Of a stretch of 64,000 bases of DNA, positions 44,784-56,517 are shown piece after piece. Location of the stretch: the NCBI RefSeq assembly GCF_963855985.1, contig NC_087090.1:13204501-13268500 (forward strand), in the 5' to 3' direction. The position numbers and the translations under genes are program-made. Origin of the DNA: Ostrinia nubilalis. Lineage: Eukaryota > Arthropoda > Insecta > Lepidoptera > Crambidae. Position 1 is the stretch's first letter. Every line of letters starts with the position of its first letter. The notes beneath the pieces were generated by a model that saw only the letters and a list, made by a program, of their open reading frames with translations, did no database searches and had not been told where the DNA came from.

Positions 44784-47700
44784 AAATGTTCAAAATGTAA
44801 GCTTAAATAAATATATACTCAATCAATATTATGGTGAAAATTATTGAGTAGGTATCTGCACTGAAAATGAAATGAAATGGTACCGATTTGGACAGCGATT
44901 TGTATTTTTTTGTGTGTTGACATTTTTTTAAATTATAATTCATTTGGCCCTGTATATAGAAAGTGGATTTAAAATAAAATAAGATGTGCAAACGTAATTA
45001 ATTATATGTACAAGCAAAACGGCTTAAGGCTTTCATTTGAGCTTAGATACAATTTTAAGTGTGCTTTCTTGTCAAAAGCTCTTCGTTGATCATTATTTGC
45101 GAATTTGACTGATTTATTTATAATTATCAAAAAGGTACAACACGCCGCGTCACACTTTTAACGTATTCAAACAGTTCCGGTTGGGTAATAATAATTGTTG
45201 CAAAACAGAAAGGACGTCCTGTGTCGAATCTTGCTTTTAACAACAAGTCACTAACAACTTACAAAAAGTTATTAAAAAGTGTTCTTATCACTATCATAAT
45301 AAGAGTCAGCCGCACGCAATTGCGCTTGCCAATATTTCGAGCATCCCTTATCCGCATGACGGGTCAAAATCGCGATTTTATTTATAACATTTCGTATTAT
45401 AGCAGCTGGGGTTTGTCAAGACGTAAAAAATATAAGAAAATGAATCGGAGGGTCCCTGACTCCCCTAAGGGACCACCCTTCGAACGGGTTTCGCCGTCAT
45501 AAATCCCACGTTCGTTGTGAAAAGACATTTTAAAACGCGTATAAAATTATCCGGGGCAGAAATAATTTGGTGGAATTTATTTCATAAGGTCCCATGATGG
45601 CCGTGCACGTGTTTTCGCACCGTAATTTGTTGAATTCAATTATAACGATCGCATTAGCTGTTGTTGGACTTGTTTATTTCTGTGTCTGCAATTCTCGAGT
45701 ATGAAATTCGGTGGCGTTTTCGAGAATGGCGAAATAAGCTCGTACGAAAAACGATTTCTGATATTTGGTACTAAAATAGTCCTCTACGATTGTTCATTTG
45801 CTACAGATGACTATTACCACCTGGTTTCTGTGGCTAGGTTTGCGTAGTATCTATCTTCCGGTGGCCTATTTCTTTGTGCAAGGTTTCACTTTCGAATGCC
45901 ATTTTTCATAAAAAAATGTTTAATAAAGAGCAAGCATGCACATCGATACTATGAGATTTTTTATTTCATAGACCATTGCGCATAACGTTAAGTATATTTT
46001 TGTGACAGTCTGGTGACTTCTATGAAGAATGACGTCATAACTTGGTATTTCCATGCGAAATCCGTGGGGATAACCCATTTTGACAGCTCATAAATACATG
46101 CCAGTTGACTGACAGTTTTAGCTAAGGTATTTTATTGCTAGAGAACTGTTTGGAATCAAGTCCCATACGAATAAATATTGAATAACAACTCAGAAATTTA
46201 TTAAACCTAGATTTTAGCATTCTCCTCGTAAGTCAAAAACGTAAGTCTGATATCGACATTCAAGGCTACTCTCATTGTAAATTAATTTTATTATCAGATT
46301 GGTTACATAAAAGTTATTAATAACTAAAAATAATAACCAAATCACTTGCGTAATTTGAACTTGCCACAAATAAAACGTAACAAGCGTAACAACTCAATAG
46401 GCATGAGCAGTGATAACGAAACTGAAAATCATTACCACTCACAGCACAGTTATAAAGCAATCAAGAACACAAAGGAAACAATATCAAAACACACGGATCC
46501 GTTACATAAACCGCGTAATTACTATAGACTAACTTACAAAGGAACACGACAAAAAAGGGACTAACGAACAGTAAACAGACACACCCACTGCCTACTGACC
46601 CACAGACCAATAAATACTTTGAAAGTCTTAATTAACTAACAATGACTACATAAAAACGTTTCAGTCACCATCTTACGATAATCGCGAGCAAACATAATGG
46701 TACTGCAGCACAATACGGCGCGCTGTATGGCCAAACATTGTATTATTTTGAATTCAATAGTTTACACTAATATAATGGCTTTTACAAAGAACCTGTACAG
46801 CGAACGTGCAGTGGGGTCGTTGAACTCTGTAAATGACGAATCAGCTGTTGATATCGTCATGGTTAATTACGATTTTAACGCATTGACTTGCGTTTATTCA
46901 GGCTTCAATAAAGCTTTTGTTTCGTTTGATCGCTGTTTGATTGGTTCGGGCTATGAAAAACATACGATTCATATTTCATTTTATTGAAATAAGTAGATTA
47001 TAACGTCGTTTGAATATTATATGTATTTCGTGATTACATTCAGTTATAATTCAAATTCAGTGTGTAGCAACGCGATCACAAATGATTTTGTTACATTGTC
47101 TAGACTTTTAGAGGCACTGTTTGAGTTTGAGATGTAATAAGTTTCCTCCACTTTATAAAGTAAAGTTACGACAAAGTAGAGTTTCAAAATAATAATTATC
47201 CTTATTTATTTCATTGCTTTTATTTATTTAAATGCTAGAAAGATTATAAGTGTAAAATATTATTTGGGCCCGATTCGACCAAACTCATACTGAAACTGAC
47301 ACATTGACAGTTTCAGTATGGGAAACATGTCAAAACTGACGATTTATTCTGAGATTGTTTCATAATGAAAAGCTTGTTGAGTCATATGAATAATATTGGT
47401 CAGGTGATCGAAAACCATGTCAATAGGTGATACGCATACTTTTCTAAAGATTATTCAACATTAAACCAACAAGAAAAGAACATAAATGTATTCAATGTAT
47501 TGTGTGTGCGACTGTACAAACGCAAAGTTCATCGACCGCTATTATAAAACGATGATACATCTGAATACGCGCACATAAAATTTTGCATATCTATTGGTTT
47601 GGGCATTAATATGTATATTTGTATTTTGACGCCACAACTTGATAAATGAAAGGACGCACGTGCTCAGAATTTACATTAAAATTGTGTTAAGAGGTTAGAC

Positions 47701-49039
47701 CTGATCATGAAATTTTAATGTGATCAAAGAGACACGAGTCCCGATTCATTCGATACCTGCATCGATTGTTGACAGTTTGTCATGCATGATAATGCCGATT
47801 CATTGTGGCAACCCTGAAAGTTGGTAATGCATTTGGGAAGTGAATATAATCGATAGGTTCTTTGGTATTATTGGTATACAAATATTTCAGAAACCATCAT
47901 AAAAGGTAACACTGGATTAATTAACTAACTTTTTCCCGCGTAGGTTAAGTGGCACAATACTGTGGTGGCACTTATAGAAACGAACTAACTTGCAACATTC
48001 ACTTTCATCTCTTTTAACAGATTGAAAGAGCGTAATATGTAACGAGTTCTTGTAAAACTGTTTCAATATAAAACCTACTTAACAATTACATACAAATTCG
48101 ATATTAGGTACTTATTATGGAACCCATTTTAATTGGACTGTCGTTTTGTGGGCTGATTAAATTCATAGTACATACCTATTTGCTTTAAATCATAAAAATA
48201 CTGTTACTGAAAGACTCTTGACAAACAGGGCTTATGTAACCTTCGCTCGTATATACAATTTACATACATAGAATGTTAATGAGGCACGTGGCATTAATTA
48301 ATGCTGTCTCTATGATGTATAACGTATGTGTATGGGAGAGTAGAAATAATTAATAGATCCGAGATTGTACGGGCTATGCGCGTAATGTCCGGACGAGTAA
48401 CACTATACTGATGCGCACACTTCGGGGAGGTGCGGGTGAAATGGACCAAGTTTAGACAAGTAATAATTGCCTACATTTTGATGATTTTGATAATTTTTTT
48501 AACTCTCTGCAAGGCCTTAAAACACTGATGATATTCTACGAACATTATCAATAGACTAGGAGAATTCTGGAAAAAGTTTACGTTATTTCCTGATGGATAG
48601 TCGTTTCTTAGGTTTTAAAGTGGAACTCTATTAATGTAGTAATCTCAATTATTGTTACTGTATTCTGTAGAAGTACGTATACTTAATTAGTCTAATTTAT
48701 TGCTGTTATAACTATCTATCTAGTTCTATTTGCAATTTGCTATTTTTAGTCTGTTTATTGTAATTATCATATTGCAATGGTTAAATTCGACAGCTAATCA
48801 CATTAGAATTAGAATAGTTATTTACAGGATAGCTACCATGTACCTTTTTATTTACGAGCCTCCGATATTTTGGCACTGCTGCAAGCGCCATGATCCGTGA
48901 TAACTCTTCTAATGTTAGTGACCATGAAAGTTTAAAACATTAGAATTAGTTTTGAAAAATAGAACTAGTATGTAAGAGTAGCTCTACCTCGATATGCCTT
49001 AAAGTTAGTCTGTGCCTAATACCCACGCGTACCCACTGA
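44784..49039. other. Gene-free stretch
   Basis: 45200-45520 has balanced composition and a 93-codon frame (45221-45502) that starts at an ATG but matches nothing I know. 46030 carries TGACGTCA. A MITE relic is at 47267-47360. The rest is AT-rich and unassigned. Confidence 0.45.
47267..47360. mobile_element. Relic related to the 54835 MITE (family C)
   Basis: 'ggcccgattcgaccaaa' at the left and 'acattgacagtttcagtatg' then 'ggaaacatgtcaaaactgac' parallel the interior of 54835-54976. The right end is not recognisable. Confidence 0.5.
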
Positions 49040-49172
49040 AAATCAGTGTCTTGGTTGTTACACTGTCAAGATGACATTTTTTGGCAACTTAGTTATTTTT
49101 TTTTGTGTATGTCTTTGTTGCCTGAATTTGTTGTTGCCAAAATATAGTTATTATCTTTCTTTCTTTCTTTCT
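49040..49172 (+). mobile_element. LINE 3' tail with (tttc)n
   Basis: 'gttacactgtcaagatgaca', 'ttttttggcaacttagtta' and 'gttgccaaaatatag' precede a TTTC microsatellite (49156-49172). This is a familiar jockey-type 3' end. Confidence 0.6.
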
Positions 49173-49224
49173 AATAATCTTTTTATCAGAGAGAAATTTC
49201 CATAGCAACATAGTCCCACTATAC

Positions 49225-49325
49225 CCCGGTATCCCCGGTCGCGCTCAGCGGCGCGTGCAACCGCGCGCACGCAGGAAGGCTCGTCTCATCTCGCAGGATG
49301 CGGCGCTGTACCGGCGGTCAGATAG
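49225..49325. promoter_or_regulatory. Short GC island
   Basis: About 100 bp of CG-rich DNA ('ggtcgcgctcagcggcgcgt', 'gatgcggcgctgtaccggcg') in AT-rich flanks. There is no open frame of note. It may be a promoter or enhancer. Confidence 0.3.
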
Positions 49326-49616
49326 ATCCCCTTACTGTAACCTTTACTAGTGTAGTTACCGTAACTTAGAACCGAGGTGTAAGTTACAACGGTAGCGATC
49401 AGCTGAGTAGTCGCTTCAACTTTTTCTGTAAGGTAATACGCGGCATTTTTCGACTAGAAAAATTATTATTTGTACTATTTTAGTGTTAAAGTGTATTTGT
49501 GGCACATAATATTAACAAACGTTAAATTGATGAACTAATAAGTAGTTAGTAAATAAGCTATGAACGAAAAGATGTGAATTATATGCAATCAGCCCATGAA
49601 TACAGGTAAAGTCACA

Positions 49617-49664
49617 AGCAAATGCTAGTAATATATATATATATATATATTCCTAGCATTTGCT
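49617..49664. repeat. Inverted repeat enclosing a TA microsatellite
   Basis: AGCAAATGCTAG (49617-49628) and CTAGCATTTGCT (49653-49664) are perfect 12 bp arms around a (TA)n loop. A second (TA)n run follows at 49665-49679. It can form a cruciform. Confidence 0.8.
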
Positions 49665-49679
49665 TATATATATATATAT

Positions 49680-49970
49680 TCGAAATGTACAAGTAAAGCG
49701 CTTTCAAATGATACCAAACACGGCATATTTATCTTAACTTTATTTTTTACTCTGTATGTTTTGTCCGCTAGAGGGCGCCACATTAGATTTTGTGAAACCC
49801 CATATAGCCTATAACCAGCGGACAATTAAGACGCTTCTAATGATATGTCATTTGTCGAATTCTGATAAGTAGTTTAGAAGTTACGAGGGAACAGATGAAC
49901 ATACATACATACATACATAGCCTGTCAAAATCATAACCCTCCTTTTGCTTTGCCGTAGTCGGGTAAAAAA
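49680..49970 (+). mobile_element. LINE 3' end with (acat)n, containing a CTCF-like word
   Basis: 'ccgctagagggcgccacatt' (49770-49789) is followed by 'agaagttacgagggaacaga', a perfect ACAT microsatellite (about 49890-49919) and 'agcctgtcaaaatcataacc'. 'gccgtagtcgggtaaaaa' ends the unit. The microsatellite and conserved terminal words identify a dispersed retroelement end. Confidence 0.6.
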
Positions 49971-51140
49971 TAGATGAGTTGTAAAGTTAATTCAGCCGAT
50001 TTCTTAGTCAAATACCTACTCATGCTTTAGTGACACGTGTAAGCGTGGGTATACGTAATTCGCAATCTGTCAATTATAAATTTCAATAGTACCTACTGTT
50101 TTCAATTAAGTATCGTGGTATCAAATATAATGAAATGGCTATGTAGGTAATTCGGTATTGCGTACTCGTATTTCAGTTTATAAAATTGAGTTGCGAGTAT
50201 GTTGTCACTTTGAAAAGATAATGAAAAGTAGAATTTGGAATTAGCGTAGTTAATGTTTTAAAATAAATACCTATGTCCAATCGTAATCCACTGTTTTACT
50301 TGCATATTCTGCCATCGTTACAGTATCTGAGAATAGGTGTAATTGAATCTACGCGGATAGATATTGGGCATTTTTTTAATACAGGGTGTGGTTTTGTAAA
50401 ACAACGCCCTGTATAAAGTAGAGTTTAGATGACTAGTTGGAGATAATTCAGGAGTTTAGGTTGCCTTTCAACTAACTAAACATCAGTGTAAGCCGGCGAC
50501 ATTTTGGTGGCCAGTTTTTATTATAGAGTCTTGGTGGCTAGCCTTACTTATAAGTTAGAGTTTCGATGGCTAGGTAGTTGTTACTTATTGTAGTTTGCTT
50601 TTAAATCATAAACATGACCGAACGTCCGTCATCGGGCGACATTGTTTCACTGACTGCATCGATGCTGACAGGCTAATGGCTGCATCCGCGTCACGCTGAC
50701 GCACGCGCATGACGCATGACACGCCATCCGAGATGTGCATGCGACATTCAAAAGAATTGCACTCATTCTTGTAAAATTGCAAATTGTGATTTGCTGTTGA
50801 TTTGTCGTTCTATTTGTGATTTTAATTCCGAGTGGAGTTTACATGTTTTTAAATTTTATTTAATTCTTTTGGTTAATTGAAACGCAGAATGTTGTTTGTT
50901 ATTAACGCTTTTGAGGATAAGAAACTGCTAAAAATAGAAGGAAGAAGTAAGTTTGTAAAAGAGCTCTTTGAAAGCTACTAGAATGGCTGAATAACCATGA
51001 CAAATAAATGAAAGAAACAAAGCTAAAGCTAATGACTGAAGCACAAATTATCAAGCTCATAAAACATTGCTATTAAAACTTCCATTGCCTAATTAAACTG
51101 CTAAAATACACGCATATTGTATACGTCCATACGTACCGGT
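49971..51140. other. Gene-free stretch
   Basis: It contains an imperfect inverted repeat at 50382-50415 ('acagggtgtggtttt' / 'aaaacaacgccctgt') and a CG-rich patch at 50630-50740. No frame of note. Confidence 0.45.
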
Positions 51141-51149
51141 CTGCTGAGC

Positions 51150-51230
51150 GCGGATGCTGTGCGCAGGCGCGCCGCCGGAAACGGAAGTCACGGGCGCGTT
51201 CGCGCACTCATCTGTGGAAAAATGGCCGCC
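51150..51230 (+). promoter_or_regulatory. Promoter-like GC island: ETS-like and YY1/Pho-like sites
   Basis: Within CG-rich DNA ('tgtgcgcaggcgcgccgccg') an ETS core CGGAAGT occurs at 51182-51188. It is followed 30 bp later by AAAAATGGCCGCC at 51218-51230, a YY1/Pho consensus that also places a start codon in a strong context. This arrangement (GC island, ETS site, YY1 site over the ATG) is common at housekeeping-type promoters. Confidence 0.35.
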
Positions 51231-51371
51231 GTCAGAATTGCTAGGTTGGTCACAGCTAATGAAAATGGAGCGATGTCGTATGTGGAACAGGTTAATATCA
51301 CTAGTCACTTGGTAGAACAGTTATGCAGCTCTAACTCTAAATATTATTACAGGGTTATTGTAAAATATTAG
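51222..51371 (+). CDS. Candidate short first exon or 49-codon frame
   Basis: ATG at 51222 (AAAAATGGCC, good Kozak-like context) opens MAAVRIARLVTANENGAMSY, VEQ, then VNITSHLVEQ... to TAG at 51369-51371. A plausible splice donor CAG|GTTAAT follows VEQ at 51290-51291, so an exon of 23 codons is the more attractive reading than the full frame. There is no recognisable domain. The GC island upstream supports a transcription start, but nothing in the sequence proves translation. The SINE inserted from 51401 begins just 30 bp after the stop. Confidence 0.25.
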   Translation: MAAVRIARLVTANENGAMSYVEQVNITSHLVEQLCSSNSKYYYRVIVKY

Positions 51372-51400
51372 CAAGCTCGTAGGACTTTTGTCTCGCAGAC

Positions 51401-51714
51401 AATTGTTTTTTTTATCCACAACGAGGAAGCTCTTGGCCTGTATCTCACCTGATGGTAAGTGATGATCAGACCGAAGGTGGTAGCGAGCTTCACCCGGAAT
51501 CCTACCTCTAACTGCTGGAACATAACAATGCTGTTAAAATTGTTATTATGGCGACAGACTTAGGTAAGATGGTGGTAGCTAGCCAGGCGGACTTAGAACA
51601 AGTTCTACCACCAACCAAACCGAACAGAAAAATCTGCCCCCACTGGGAATTGAACCCGGCCTCTGCGTCTGATGTAGGTGGTCTTACCACAAGACCACAG
51701 AGGCGGTTAATTGT
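51401..51714 (-). mobile_element. Second tRNA-derived SINE family, minus strand, with TSD
   Basis: Read on the minus strand, the 5' end (51706) starts CCGCCTCTGTGG. It has an A-box-like TGGTCTTGTGG and a B box GGTTCAATTCC (complement of 51646-51656). The body contains 'ggtggtagaacttgttcta' and 'acttaccatcaggtgagat'. The 3' end runs into an A tail (T run at 51405-51412 on plus). AATTGT at 51401-51406 and 51709-51714 is a candidate target duplication. The 82-codon frame inside is repeat sequence, not a gene. Confidence 0.85.
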
Positions 51715-52014
51715 AACGGTGTGGCGGTGTGTTGTAACTCCAATAAAAATATTGCCTATCTATGTACGTATTTTTGTTTGGTTCTGGCTCATTTGAGATT
51801 TTGTAGACCTGGACACTAGTGACAAGTAAGCATTAGTGAAAAAAGTACCTTTCACTGTAATTCAGGATAGAAGAAGCCGCAGTTGGAACCAGACTAATAA
51901 GATCTTGGTTTACAAATTACGATCTCGTTGATTGATTTGATTCGATTTTCAAACATCGGTATTTCTAACCGTGAGTTCCTCGGAAAGAGGATTCCTCGTC
52001 CGAGTGACACTTTC

Positions 52015-52150
52015 GTTCGTGAACCGATGGAAAGCGGCGACGTGACATTACCGGGGCGTGACCCCGCGGCGTGACCCGTCGCGGCGGCGTGAAATGCGGC
52101 AAATCGCCGTGCGCCCGCGCCGCTCCGGACCGCGGACTGCTCGTGGTTTA
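52015..52150. promoter_or_regulatory. Strong GC island
   Basis: About 135 bp of dense CG ('gtgaccccgcggcgtgaccc', 'gtgcgcccgcgccgctccgg') with three spaced GCGTGA/GTGACC words. There is no open frame of note on either strand. This is the densest CpG segment after 13.5 kb and 56.1 kb. Confidence 0.35.
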
Positions 52151-52486
52151 TGTTGGCTTCGTTTACAAGTAACGATTCTACGATTTAGTTTATGACCTCT
52201 GTAATTGCAGTTAGACTTGGGAACGCTAAAACCTTTGGTGGACTAGGTCACTAGTAGATAGAGAGTTCTACTCTCTCAACTTTTCTTGAATTCATTCTAA
52301 TGTGATATAGTGGCTTCTAGTTTGATTAGGACAGGTACACTTGAAACTGATAAGAAATATGATTTTGTGCATCAGATGATGTTAGTGGATAGAGATTTAA
52401 ATCTGACTATCTCGACTCTTCTTGAATTCATTCTAAGGTAGAATACAGATAGCTTCTGGTTTGGGAAGGACATTTTACACTGATAA

Positions 52487-52580
52487 GAAATCAAATCAAA
52501 TAGTTTATTCAGTACATTAGGCCCTTTCTAGGGTACTTAAACACGTCCCAAATATAGCTTGAAAGATGATAGCGTGCATC
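52487..52580 (-). mobile_element. LINE 3' tail, minus strand
   Basis: Read on minus, 'gtaccctagaaagggcctaa' leads to 'gtactgaataaactatttg' and (gattt)n, a 3' end with AATAAA and a microsatellite tail. Confidence 0.6.
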
Positions 52581-54834
52581 ACAGAGCCATAGGCCCGATT
52601 ATTCAAAAAAAAATCTGAAACTATGTAGTTTGTTTATGAGTATAGTGTTTATGTCAAGGAAAGGAGGATTGGACTTAATAGCTGCTGTATTTCAATTATG
52701 ATAATTATAATAACTAAGGTCACATGAGTAGTGAGTATAATATCTACCGGTGCTCGTAAATGTGCGTCACAATAAACTTTGGTAGAGTCACATAAGCAAA
52801 TAAATGTTACGCAAAAATTTGTAGGTTGACACAGTTATTCACAAAGTTACGCATAAAAATAAAATATGTATCTACATAATTGTTGCCACGAAATATAATT
52901 ATGAACTTTTGCTTATTTTACGGCTATCTATACGTGGTTACTTAAATTTTATTTATTTACCATAAGTAACTCTGTGTTAGGTAGTAAGAAAACAATTTCG
53001 CATTAATTTTCGCTTCTATTTATCTATCTTCGTGTTTTGTTTTATATAGCGACGTGGTGAATTGACAAAGAAATCGAAACTACAGCGAATGTCTAAAGGC
53101 CCCCGTAGCCTCGGATCGTCATGTGTAAATGGTCCCAGTGACCATACTGACGAGCATGTGTGACCATAGCGGTGGACTCTCGCACGCTCCTAATCGCTCA
53201 GGGAATTAGAGATGCCATACTTTTGCAATTATTACAAAAATAACCCGTAATGTGGCCTATGAACGGGTGAAATCCACGGGTTAGGAAAGTGCTTTGCTAA
53301 TAATGAGTTTGGTCATTTTCCTATATTTACAATATTTCTTTGAATATCATCAAAACAGTTTCGTTTGTATTCAAATTTAGGTATATTTACACATGAGTAT
53401 TATTCTCTGCATTGGGGCAATGCACTTTGTTTATTTCTATCTATTCAATACTATTTTTAAATATTATCTATGCGCTATTTTTACATATTGCTGTAATGTT
53501 TTACTTTGAAAAGAAAATAAAAATATGCAGAGGTTGTAAGGTTCTGTAAGATTTAATCTTTGAGGGCCATAAAAGAATTAAAACTTATAAAATAAATGAT
53601 GTTCTCCTAAATTTACAATTTTATTAATGAATCTTACTAAGCCTAAGATATAATTAAGCTAGAAAAGTTTTTGAATTTCCAAAGTACCATAATTGATTTT
53701 GTGTATCATATCTGCAAAAAAAGCAATCCATAAAAGCTAGAGCTCATTTGAACCAAAAACAAACATTTCTTTTAGTTGCCATTTAAATTCGTAGATCAAC
53801 AAATTCCTAGTTGTTTCCATTCCAGCAGCAGAAGTCGTGGTACATAATATTTACGCTCCTAATACTTTGTTTTAGAAATAACAGTGAGCTGAGAAAGAAA
53901 TAGAAAGAAATTCGCAACGGCGAAAGGGGGTGTTTGGAAAGTTGCATCTCACGCGCGTCGGGTCACGACTCTATTATGTGCGGTCTCCTCTCATTTTTTT
54001 GTGTAAATGAGTTCACTGCTAGGAAAAGTGCAGATTTTATTTATTTATTAAATAAATGAAAATGTAATTGCCTTTTATTTATTGTGAGAGTAATAAAATA
54101 TTATTATGTAAACTTTTTCCTTTTAAACAACTGCATTAAACTTGAAAGTAGGTAATAAATACCATTACTAGATTATTTATGTATAAAAAGAAGGTGGGCC
54201 TTCAATTAGATATTTTTTTATATGTATAATATTGCGCATTTAAAGGAACCTTCCTGTAAGTTTAGAGCTTTTGGTTCGAGTACCTGCTGAGCTGAAACAG
54301 TACCAATACTAACTTTAGCCAAGAAATGTTTTTGTAACTTATTTATCGTATTATGTATCACTATGCTACTTAAGTACTAAGATTAAACTAATTCAACAAG
54401 TTTTCTCAAGTAATTATTTAGGTTTAATTGCTGTATTAATAGTTTTTAGTAATTTTCTAGTTCATACGACATTACAGAAACAAAATAGTGTACTTATCAA
54501 TATTGAAACTTTCACTGCAAGTGAAGCCTTTTCTGTGAGATAAAAAATAATTTACTATCGTACCGATTGTGAGTTTCGCTGACAGAGTGACACTCCAATT
54601 ATAAATGTTTATTCAGTGCGATTCACTTTGCGAGCTTTTCAGTGAAGTGTTCGATGCTTTTGAAGAGAAATTAAGAACAATTTAACCTGTATATTTATAT
54701 GCATTTCTGATACTTGTTAATCCTTTATCGAAACTGACTGGTTCATTTTGACGATACCTGTAAATGTTTTGTACTAAAGTGGATAGTGAAAGCTCTTAGC
54801 ATTTCTAACACGTTACTTAGGTTTATGTTATTTA
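52581..54834. other. Gene-free AT-rich stretch
   Basis: No frame above 60 codons except one just before the MITE. Nothing recognisable. Confidence 0.5.
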
Positions 54835-54976
54835 GGGCTGATTTTTCAATCGTCGGATAACTTATAACTGAAGAATAAGTTTGGCACATTGACAGTTTTA
54901 GTATGGGAAATATGTATGTCAAAATCACAAAGTTATTCTTCAGTTAAAAGATATCTGATGATTGAAAAATCAGCCC
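54835..54976. mobile_element. MITE family C, 142 bp with TTA TSD
   Basis: The inverted ends are GGGCTGATTTTTCAATC (54835-54851) and its complement ending at 54976. Inner arms 'ctgaagaataa' / 'ttattcttcag' also pair. TTA flanks both sides (54832-54834 and 54977-54979). It is PIF/Harbinger-like and non-coding. Confidence 0.88.
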
Positions 54977-56060
54977 TTAGCGTATTAATCACTATTTTAC
55001 TCGATTCACATTGAATAAGTAATTAATAACGAAGAATATCCATATAAAAATAAGAATTTCATCTCTCCTTAATTGGCGTTTAAAAACCACTTACCACTCG
55101 GTTATTACTTTAATAATTTCATTTATTATCGTTTAACTCGCTTCATTTTAACTAATATGAATTAACGACTATATTTTCCAGCCAAAATCATAAGCCATCA
55201 TTAGTTAATTAGGCAAACCGATGCAGAATCGTCCAAAACCGTAAATAATAGTGCACTAAAATCGCATCGCTATAAAAACATGTAGGATAATTACCGCGGT
55301 CCCCATAACAGCGCGCCCATGAAGTATGGGGTCCCACGTGGAGTTATCCGGGAGGAATGAATACGGTTCTTGATGGACTGTTTATGTCATGGAAGCGGGT
55401 TTGCGCAAGCATTCACAGATTTTGATGGGGTAGTGGCGCGCTATGGTACAGGCGAGCAGAGAAGTGCAGTGATTTTTTTGAATATTTTATTTAGTATCTT
55501 GGACAAAGAACAGTTGCGTTTTTTAAATTAATACCTAAAGTTGTAAGAATATTTTTACATGCATGAAGTCGGAAAAGCTTTTTTGGTATTTTCAATATCT
55601 GAACTACGTAAAAATATAAAACAATCTAAAGCTTACATAGAAATATTGCACCGTGCATTTCAAAGATATACAAAAAATCTGGTTTGATTTCTGTATAGTA
55701 TTTAAAAATAACAATCTAGAGACAATAGAATGTTATTTTATTTACATTCCTACAGAATATGGATTACTATTCTTACGATACTGACAGTTTTTTGGCAATT
55801 AACCTTTTTAAGGAAGTCATCATTCTGTGATGTTGGGTTCGATAGCTTTCTTGGGAAGATTTCATTTACTTAAATGAAATGTTTCGTTTTCAATTTGTAA
55901 ATCATTTTTACCTAAATGCATTTTATCAGACATACGAAGTAAGAACAAACTCTATTCTCATTTACTTACAAAACTAACCAGATTGTGCTTCCAAAAATTA
56001 AATCAAACTCAAAAATAAATCTCTTTAATAAAAATAAAATATAAAATAAATCCCTTTAAA
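54977..56060. other. Gene-free stretch with a possible conserved block
   Basis: 55130-55430 mixes AT-rich factor-site-like words (TAGTTAATTAGG, 'aaaaccgtaaataatag') with GC-rich words. 'aaaaccgtaaataa' also occurs at 31482-31495. It may be conserved regulatory DNA, but this is untestable here. Confidence 0.35.
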
Positions 56061-56084
56061 TCTCAAATCACTGTTCTCGCCAGT

Positions 56085-56240
56085 ACCGGGGTAGGGTGGG
56101 GCCGAACGACAGGGGAGCGCTCGCGCACACCTGGCCGCCGCAGCTGCGCGGCGAATCTCACGCAGCCTCCTCGCCGCGCATGCGTGAACGCACACTGAGC
56201 AACGCTATGTACGCGCGGCTGTGTGCGTAGTGAGCAAATA
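56085..56240. promoter_or_regulatory. CpG island with E-box and NRF1-like site
   Basis: Dense CG DNA ('gagcgctcgcgcacacctgg', 'cgccgcagctgcgcggcgaa') contains CAGCTG and GCGCATGCGTG, the latter close to the NRF1/Ewg consensus GCGCATGCGC. No coding frame is obvious. Candidate promoter. Confidence 0.4.
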
Positions 56241-56396
56241 GGTCGCCTCGCAGAGTATTTTGATAGGTAATGCGTAGTAAATTCATGATACCTACTGGAT
56301 AATATAAAATTATAAGGTTATATGCTCTAAAGATCTATTTATGAAGAGTCAGATACGGGTTTATTCTATCACTTACAAAAATTACAATAAAATTAA

Positions 56397-56517
56397 GGTT
56401 GGGTTGCACCATCTTACTTTAACTTTAACAAACGTCAGAAATCTGTCAAACTTCATATACAAAATACACCGGTTATCGATGAAGTTACTGTTAAACTTAG
56501 GTGGTACACTCTCAGCC
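56397..56517 (+). mobile_element. MITE family A, copy 5
   Basis: The left end is GGTTGGGTTGCACCA. The right end is degenerate (GTGGTACACTCTCAGCC), the most diverged terminus of the six copies. Confidence 0.82.

Noticed and set aside
51508..51796. 60- and 82-codon ORFs
   Set aside because: They lie within the minus-strand SINE body and are repeat sequence.
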